Source: SXXK01 sp046074645
GTDB lineage: Bacteria; Planctomycetota; Planctomycetia; Planctomycetales; Planctomycetaceae
Direction: 5' to 3'
Length of the DNA: 28,309 bases
Assembly (NCBI GenBank): GCA_046074645.1
Contig: JBJTOP010000294.1
Span: 1-28,309 of the forward strand
The notes under the pieces were generated by a model, which saw only the letters and a program-made list of their open reading frames with translations, ran no database searches and was not told the DNA's origin. The translations under genes were made by a program, and so were the position numbers. Positions 24,884-28,309 of the stretch are shown here, piece by piece. The first letter of the stretch is position 1. Each line of letters opens with the position of its first letter.

Positions 24884-25168
24884 TTAGTAAGTTGCCAGCT
24901 GATCGGTGCTGACCATCTGCTGTGGAAGTCCCGGGAGTGCAGCGGACGTGGACTGGATCGGAGCTGCAGCGTTCGTCGAGGGAATGGCAGGTGAATACAT
25001 GCCAACGGACGAGTAACCCGGAGCCATGCCGACGGATGGCTGGCAAGGGGCACAATTGGACCCGCCGTAGCCACCGTAAGGACCGTAGCCGCCACATCCC
25101 ATCAGGCAGCAGCCGCTGAGAGAGGAGCAGATAAACAGAGCCGCCGCAAGTAAAGCAAACCGACGCAT
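24884..25168 (-). CDS. Small Gly/Tyr/Cys-rich lipoprotein
   Basis: A 94-residue predicted lipoprotein. The signal MRRFALLAAALFICSSLSG ends in the lipobox LSGC with Cys20 as the lipidated residue. The mature part opens with CCLMGCGGYGPYGGYGG, a Cys/Gly/Tyr-rich stretch, followed by a Ser/Ala/Pro linker. Small planctomycete lipoproteins of this composition are common and of unknown role. I chose ATG 25168 over the longer open frame from 25426 because of the lipobox and AGAAGGA lying 9-15 bp upstream. The 5' region 25169-25456 is non-coding with a GA tract. Confidence 0.75.
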   Translation of the reverse strand: MRRFALLAAALFICSSLSGCCLMGCGGYGPYGGYGGSNCAPCQPSVGMAPGYSSVGMYSPAIPSTNAAAPIQSTSAALPGLPQQMVSTDQLATY

Positions 25169-25263
25169 GATTGAGATCCTTCTGGTGCCGCAGCATGGGC
25201 GGCCGGGCGGGGAAGTCGCAGGTTCCGGAAGAGTCCTGGCACGGAGACCGGCGAAGGAGGAAG

Positions 25264-25280
25264 GGAGAGAGAGAGAGAGG
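25264..25280. repeat. GA dinucleotide tract in the lipoprotein leader region
   Basis: About eight GA units in a row, embedded in a purine-rich stretch (25252-25297). It lies about 100 bp upstream of the lipoprotein start, which is transcribed from the opposite strand (TC there). A length change could alter promoter spacing, but no promoter elements are evident next to it. Confidence 0.6.
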
Positions 25281-25456
25281 AATTGAGAGAGGAGAGCAGC
25301 GCCGGCAGGACTCCTGACGCTCGAAGACAAGATTAGCCCACTTCGGCAAAACAGGTCAAGAGCGATTCCGGGCCGGAAAAAACGGCATGTGAAACGCCTG
25401 ATCCACGAATCGCCGGAAAATTCCACAGCGATTTTTCGGGAATAAACACAAGTTGG

Positions 25457-27226
25457 TCAGCTGCCGATGTCCGTCACATTGAAGTGCACATCAATTAATG
25501 TCGTCACACCGTTCTTTGATTTGTGGTGCACACCCTTGCGGATCTGAACGCGCCAGCGGAGACGGCCTGTGGGGTTCCAGTCGTCAGGGACAGGTTCGCT
25601 GGCAACATAGGTTTCAAGAGTTTCTCCGGGAGCCACCACCTTGCCGGCATTCTGCCCGATGAGCACAAAGTTGTTGTCTATCGTCTGCATGTAGTTCAGC
25701 AGCCGCTCTGGAAACTCTTCCGCAGCAAGTGTGACCTCCGCGAGGAAGGAATTTGCCAGCGTGTTCAGGTCGTTTGAGAATGGCGGAAAACGATGCGACA
25801 TCAGAGCCGCATCATATGGCGGGAATGCCATCTTGCGGGATACGTTCTGAAATCTCAAATGCAGCTTCAGTGCCGGTGGTGTTGTCAGGCTCGGGGCCAG
25901 CTTGCCGGTCAGAAAGTCCTGAAATTCAAGCGGCTCACGGGTAACCTTGACGGGTGTAACGAGGACATCACCAAACCGCCTCGATTCTCCGAGAGCCAGG
26001 ACATGGCCGGGAGGAACTGCAATGCTGGCTTTCACTTCCTGGAATTCGCCGGGAGCAAGCGTGCGCACGTCCGGCAGACTTTCAAGGACGTGGTCGGCCG
26101 AGAGGTGAATGCGGCCCGTAAACAGCAGAAATAACACAATAATTAACAGGGCAGCCGTAAAGCCTGGAAACCATGCCGGTACAGGAATAGTGTTGCCCCG
26201 TCGAGTCGGCGCTGAGGAACTATCGACTGCGTCGGCAGTTGCCGTGGAATCCGATGACGTAGCCGACGTGGCAGACGCCCGGCCCCCGGAAGACATCGAC
26301 ACGGGCGTCGTGATCGTCGCGGGCGTCGAGTTGATCACCGGATCAGCAGACTCTGAATCGGCGACCACCGGATTCGATTCCGGTGCAGCGGAAGAGTCTG
26401 ATTGATTCGATTCCGGTGCAGGAATCGGTCCAGCCTGCTGCGGCGTCGAAGCGACAGTGTTCAGGAAGCCAAAGTCACCACTGAAATCTTCCGCCTGGCC
26501 ACTGCGTTTGTTCATTTCGTCTGCTTCTGACGTTGGAGGTGGCTCGTTTAAGCCTGCCGAATCCAGGGTATGGGGACGATCTTCTTCAGGAAGATACGCC
26601 GACTCCTCACCCTCAGGAGGATTCGGCTCCGATTCCTCTTCCTGAAGCGCAGAGTGTACTGGTTCGTCTGAGACATTGAAATCGACGGGAATATCAGCGT
26701 CTGAACGACTCTGCAGGAATGCCGGAGTCGCTGGCGTCGTGGGATCAGACTCCGCAGCAAGGGCATCGGGCTCGGGGGCAAATGCGGCAGGCTCAGGCTG
26801 CGGCTGCGGGAGTGCATCTGGCTCTGCGGCGACAGGTTCGGGTGCAGGCTGCGGTTTTGCGACCGGTTCGATCACGGGAATTTCGGCAACAGGTTCAGCA
26901 GCCACTGGCTGACCGAGGAAGCTGAAATCGACGGGGATATCAACTGACGAGCGGCTGCGTTTGGATGTTGCAGCCGGCGGCGAAGCGGAGGCTGGCGGCG
27001 CAGCCGGCGGGGCAGGTTCGGGAGCGACTGCGGCGGGTTGCGGTGCCGGCTGAGGCGGCGGCGACGGTGGTGCAGCGGGCTTTGCGGCAACAGGTTTGGG
27101 CTTCGATTGCGGTTTTGCGACGGGTTCAATGACGGGAACATCGGCAGTGGGATCAGCAGCGGCCGCCTGGCCAAGAAAGCTGAAGTCGCCATCAAAATCC
27201 GAACTTTGCGGTTTCTTATTGCTCAT
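25457..27226 (-). CDS. Single-pass membrane protein with repeated DFSFLG motifs
   Basis: A 589-residue protein that I do not recognise as a named family. The cytoplasmic N-terminal 340 residues are disordered, rich in Pro, Ala, Glu and Ser. They carry spaced copies of a short motif: DFSFLGQ at 14-20 and 100-106, a degenerate DFNVSDE at 182-188 and DFGFLN at 251-256. Around the first two the linker EIPVIEPVAKPQ or DVPVIEPVAKPQ is duplicated. One membrane segment (about 353-370) leads to a 215-residue, probably periplasmic domain with APGEFQEVKASIAVPPGH, a beta-rich fold. The DNA of the duplicated part is still similar (26851-26930 and 27109-27188). Topology follows the positive residues TRRGN before the membrane segment. 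The YTV-type gene lies upstream on the same strand, but a terminator separates them. Confidence 0.75.
   Translation of the reverse strand: MSNKKPQSSDFDGDFSFLGQAAAADPTADVPVIEPVAKPQSKPKPVAAKPAAPPSPPPQPAPQPAAVAPEPAPPAAPPASASPPAATSKRSRSSVDIPVDFSFLGQPVAAEPVAEIPVIEPVAKPQPAPEPVAAEPDALPQPQPEPAAFAPEPDALAAESDPTTPATPAFLQSRSDADIPVDFNVSDEPVHSALQEEESEPNPPEGEESAYLPEEDRPHTLDSAGLNEPPPTSEADEMNKRSGQAEDFSGDFGFLNTVASTPQQAGPIPAPESNQSDSSAAPESNPVVADSESADPVINSTPATITTPVSMSSGGRASATSATSSDSTATADAVDSSSAPTRRGNTIPVPAWFPGFTAALLIIVLFLLFTGRIHLSADHVLESLPDVRTLAPGEFQEVKASIAVPPGHVLALGESRRFGDVLVTPVKVTREPLEFQDFLTGKLAPSLTTPPALKLHLRFQNVSRKMAFPPYDAALMSHRFPPFSNDLNTLANSFLAEVTLAAEEFPERLLNYMQTIDNNFVLIGQNAGKVVAPGETLETYVASEPVPDDWNPTGRLRWRVQIRKGVHHKSKNGVTTLIDVHFNVTDIGS
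26851..26930. repeat. 80-bp internal gene duplication, copy 2
   Basis: Aligns without gaps to 27109-27188. It encodes the DFSFLGQ motif and the following IPVIEPVAKPQ linker of the membrane protein on the minus strand. Differences are scattered substitutions, with the protein motif kept. Confidence 0.7.
27109..27188. repeat. 80-bp internal gene duplication, copy 1
   Basis: N-terminal partner of 26851-26930, 258 bp apart, same orientation. It encodes the first DFSFLGQ motif and its linker. Confidence 0.7.
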
Positions 27227-27354
27227 CTTTCGTGATCCCGGAGGAGCGACGGCAGTGGGGGGGGTACACTGGCAGCGTATCGAGGGAAACGAGCAATTTG
27301 AAGCGCCGCGTCTTAGTTTCAGGGATCTGCGTTCGGAATGTTTTGATCAGGGGC

Positions 27355-27388
27355 AAAAAAAAGAGGAGTCCGGAAACCGGACTCCTCT
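27355..27388 (-). terminator. Intrinsic terminator of the YTV-repeat gene
   Basis: A perfect 12-bp stem (27362-27373 and 27377-27388, AGAGGAGTCCGG) with a 3-nt loop. On the minus strand it is followed by seven to eight T (A run at 27355-27362 on plus). It lies 28 bp after the YTV gene stop and separates it from the downstream membrane-protein gene. Confidence 0.92.
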
Positions 27389-27415
27389 GTGGATTCACTT
27401 GCTGACGGACAGCGA

Positions 27416-28168
27416 TTACTGCGTGACAGGTACTCCGCCCATGGCGGTGGCGGGGGCTGCACAGGCCGGTTCAGCACACGGATCGCAGCACACAGGTACT
27501 GGACGGCAGACAACGCGGGGAACGCAGCGAGTCATCGTGACACACACCTGGCGGGGAACGCATTTCGAGGTCGTGATGAGGCGAGTTTCGCAAACTTGAC
27601 GACACACGGTATAAGGAACCTTCCGGGTGCAGACCTTCTGCTGCATGTGGCAGACAGTGTAAGGCACCTGGCGAGTGCAGGTTTCCTGAACCATGCGGCA
27701 GGTCGTGTAGGGAACTCGGCGAGTGATGCATTCTTCAGTCCAGGTGCAGGTGGTGTAGGGCACCTTGCGGGTGCAGGTTTCCTGAACCATATTGCAGACG
27801 GTGTAAGGAACCTGCTTTGAGCAGGTTTCTGTGGTGAAGCTGCAGGTGGTGTAGGGAACTTTGGTTACACACTGGACAGGCACCTGGCGGCAGACGGTGT
27901 AGGGCACCTTCTTGTGACAGACTTCGGGAACCATGCGTGTGCACGTCACCGTTTTCTGAATCATTTTGGGGACCCAGCGGCGGCAGCAGACGGTTGTCGG
28001 CGGGCACTGGACGCGAACCTTTTTGCAGCAGCAGGGATTGCAGGGATCGCAAACGCATTTCTCAACGATTGCCCCTGGGATCTGACGAGTTTCCGTGACC
28101 CATTCACCGCTGCACTCATCGACGGTGCGGCATTCGGTGACCGGCTTGAAGGTGGTGTACCAGACCTG
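27416..28168 (-). CDS. YTV-repeat cysteine-rich cell-wall protein, 5' end missing
   Basis: The open frame of 250 residues is almost entirely cysteine-rich repeats of about 22 residues with the core VPYTVC or VPYTTC, seen seven times. This is the planctomycete-specific YTV family, reported as an abundant component of the proteinaceous cell wall. The cysteines probably crosslink. The N-terminal part is KPVTECRTVDECSGEWVTE followed by CDPCNPCCCKK. The frame has no ATG, GTG or TTG before ATG 27964, which is internal to the repeats and gives no signal peptide. An in-frame TAG lies at 28169-28171, inside an inverted repeat junction. The real gene therefore most likely began beyond this junction, and the sequence here is broken or misassembled. 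A strong terminator follows the stop. Confidence 0.75.
   Translation of the reverse strand, partial: QVWYTTFKPVTECRTVDECSGEWVTETRQIPGAIVEKCVCDPCNPCCCKKVRVQCPPTTVCCRRWVPKMIQKTVTCTRMVPEVCHKKVPYTVCRQVPVQCVTKVPYTTCSFTTETCSKQVPYTVCNMVQETCTRKVPYTTCTWTEECITRRVPYTTCRMVQETCTRQVPYTVCHMQQKVCTRKVPYTVCRQVCETRLITTSKCVPRQVCVTMTRCVPRVVCRPVPVCCDPCAEPACAAPATAMGGVPVTQ
28083..28165. repeat. 83-bp inverted repeat, left arm
   Basis: Reverse-complementary to 28227-28309 with two mismatches (28121/28271 and 28160/28232). The spacer is 61 bp. It covers the codons for YTTFKPVTECRTVDECSG and onward of the YTV gene on the minus strand. The arm may be longer, since the window ends with the right arm. Confidence 0.9.
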
Positions 28169-28309
28169 CTACCGCGATGTCTGCTCCACCAGCTGGAAGA
28201 CTGAAACGCAGACTTGCTGGAAGGATGTCTGCTACACCACCTTCAAGCCGGTCACCGAATGCCGCACCGTGGATGAGTGCAGCGGTGAATGGGTCACGGA
28301 AACTCGTCA
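28164..28309 (+). pseudogene. Plus-strand YTV-protein fragment, inverted copy
   Basis: Read on the plus strand in frame 28164, this segment encodes TCYRDVCSTSWKTETQTCWK, then DVCYTTFKPVTECRTVDEC and GEWVTETR. The second half is the same protein segment as in the minus-strand gene; the first half looks like the part that should precede it. It runs off the window and has no start codon that I can support. It is either a second, inverted YTV gene or a fold-back copy of the same gene. Confidence 0.5.
28227..28309. repeat. 83-bp inverted repeat, right arm
   Basis: Partner of 28083-28165. The window ends inside or exactly at the end of this arm, so its true length is unknown. Confidence 0.9.

Overview
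The window looks like a chromosomal piece of a planctomycete (Planctomycetota, probably Planctomycetales; GC-rich). The evidence is lineage-typical gene content: a DUF1549/DUF1553 cytochrome-like protein followed by a DUF1501 protein and a PQQ-type beta-propeller, GYF_2 proteins, a cysteine-rich YTV-repeat cell-wall protein, and small dispersed palindromes whose accidental translations (for example TDWKSV) recur in planctomycete genomes. Both ends of the window lie inside repeats, so it may be a whole contig that stopped at repeats.

Layout. Positions 1-604 are non-coding with two copies of a 58-bp palindromic repeat. Then come a good promoter and an rsbV/rsbW-type partner-switching pair (605-1470, +). 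Convergent to it is a three-gene minus-strand operon (7445 down to 1486): DUF1549/DUF1553, DUF1501, and a PQQ propeller with EF-hands. Positions 7446-9430 are an accessory region: REP-like hairpins in inverted orientation, a 23-bp tandem repeat, a small intact gene of the plasmid/type I R-M-associated kind, and what read as C-terminal remnants of hsdM and hsdR. A TolC-like outer-membrane factor with a Pro/Ala repeat tail follows (11824-9431, -).

The core housekeeping block is on the plus strand: an RluB/RsuA-type pseudouridine synthase, then rpmF-plsX-fabD (ribosomal protein L32 and fatty-acid/phospholipid entry genes), a seven-iron FdxA-type ferredoxin with a clear intrinsic terminator, and a YkgJ-family cysteine-cluster protein. 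On the minus strand follow a ribose-phosphate pyrophosphokinase whose first 25 codons are out of frame with the rest, and a two-GYF-domain membrane protein. Divergent from the latter is a plus-strand run: an exported HEAT-like protein, a cystathionine gamma-synthase-like PLP enzyme, and pxpA overlapping it by 4 bp.

The last part (24884-28309) is on the minus strand: a small Gly/Tyr/Cys lipoprotein, a 589-residue single-pass membrane protein with repeated DFSFLG motifs, and a YTV-repeat protein with a strong terminator. The 5' part of the YTV gene runs into an 83-bp inverted repeat at the window end, so the gene lacks a start. The end carries an inverted piece of what looks like the same gene on the plus strand.

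I found no CRISPR array, tRNA, rRNA, integrase or transposase. The most notable observations are the decayed type I restriction-modification locus, the frameshifted prs, and the inverted duplication in the YTV gene.
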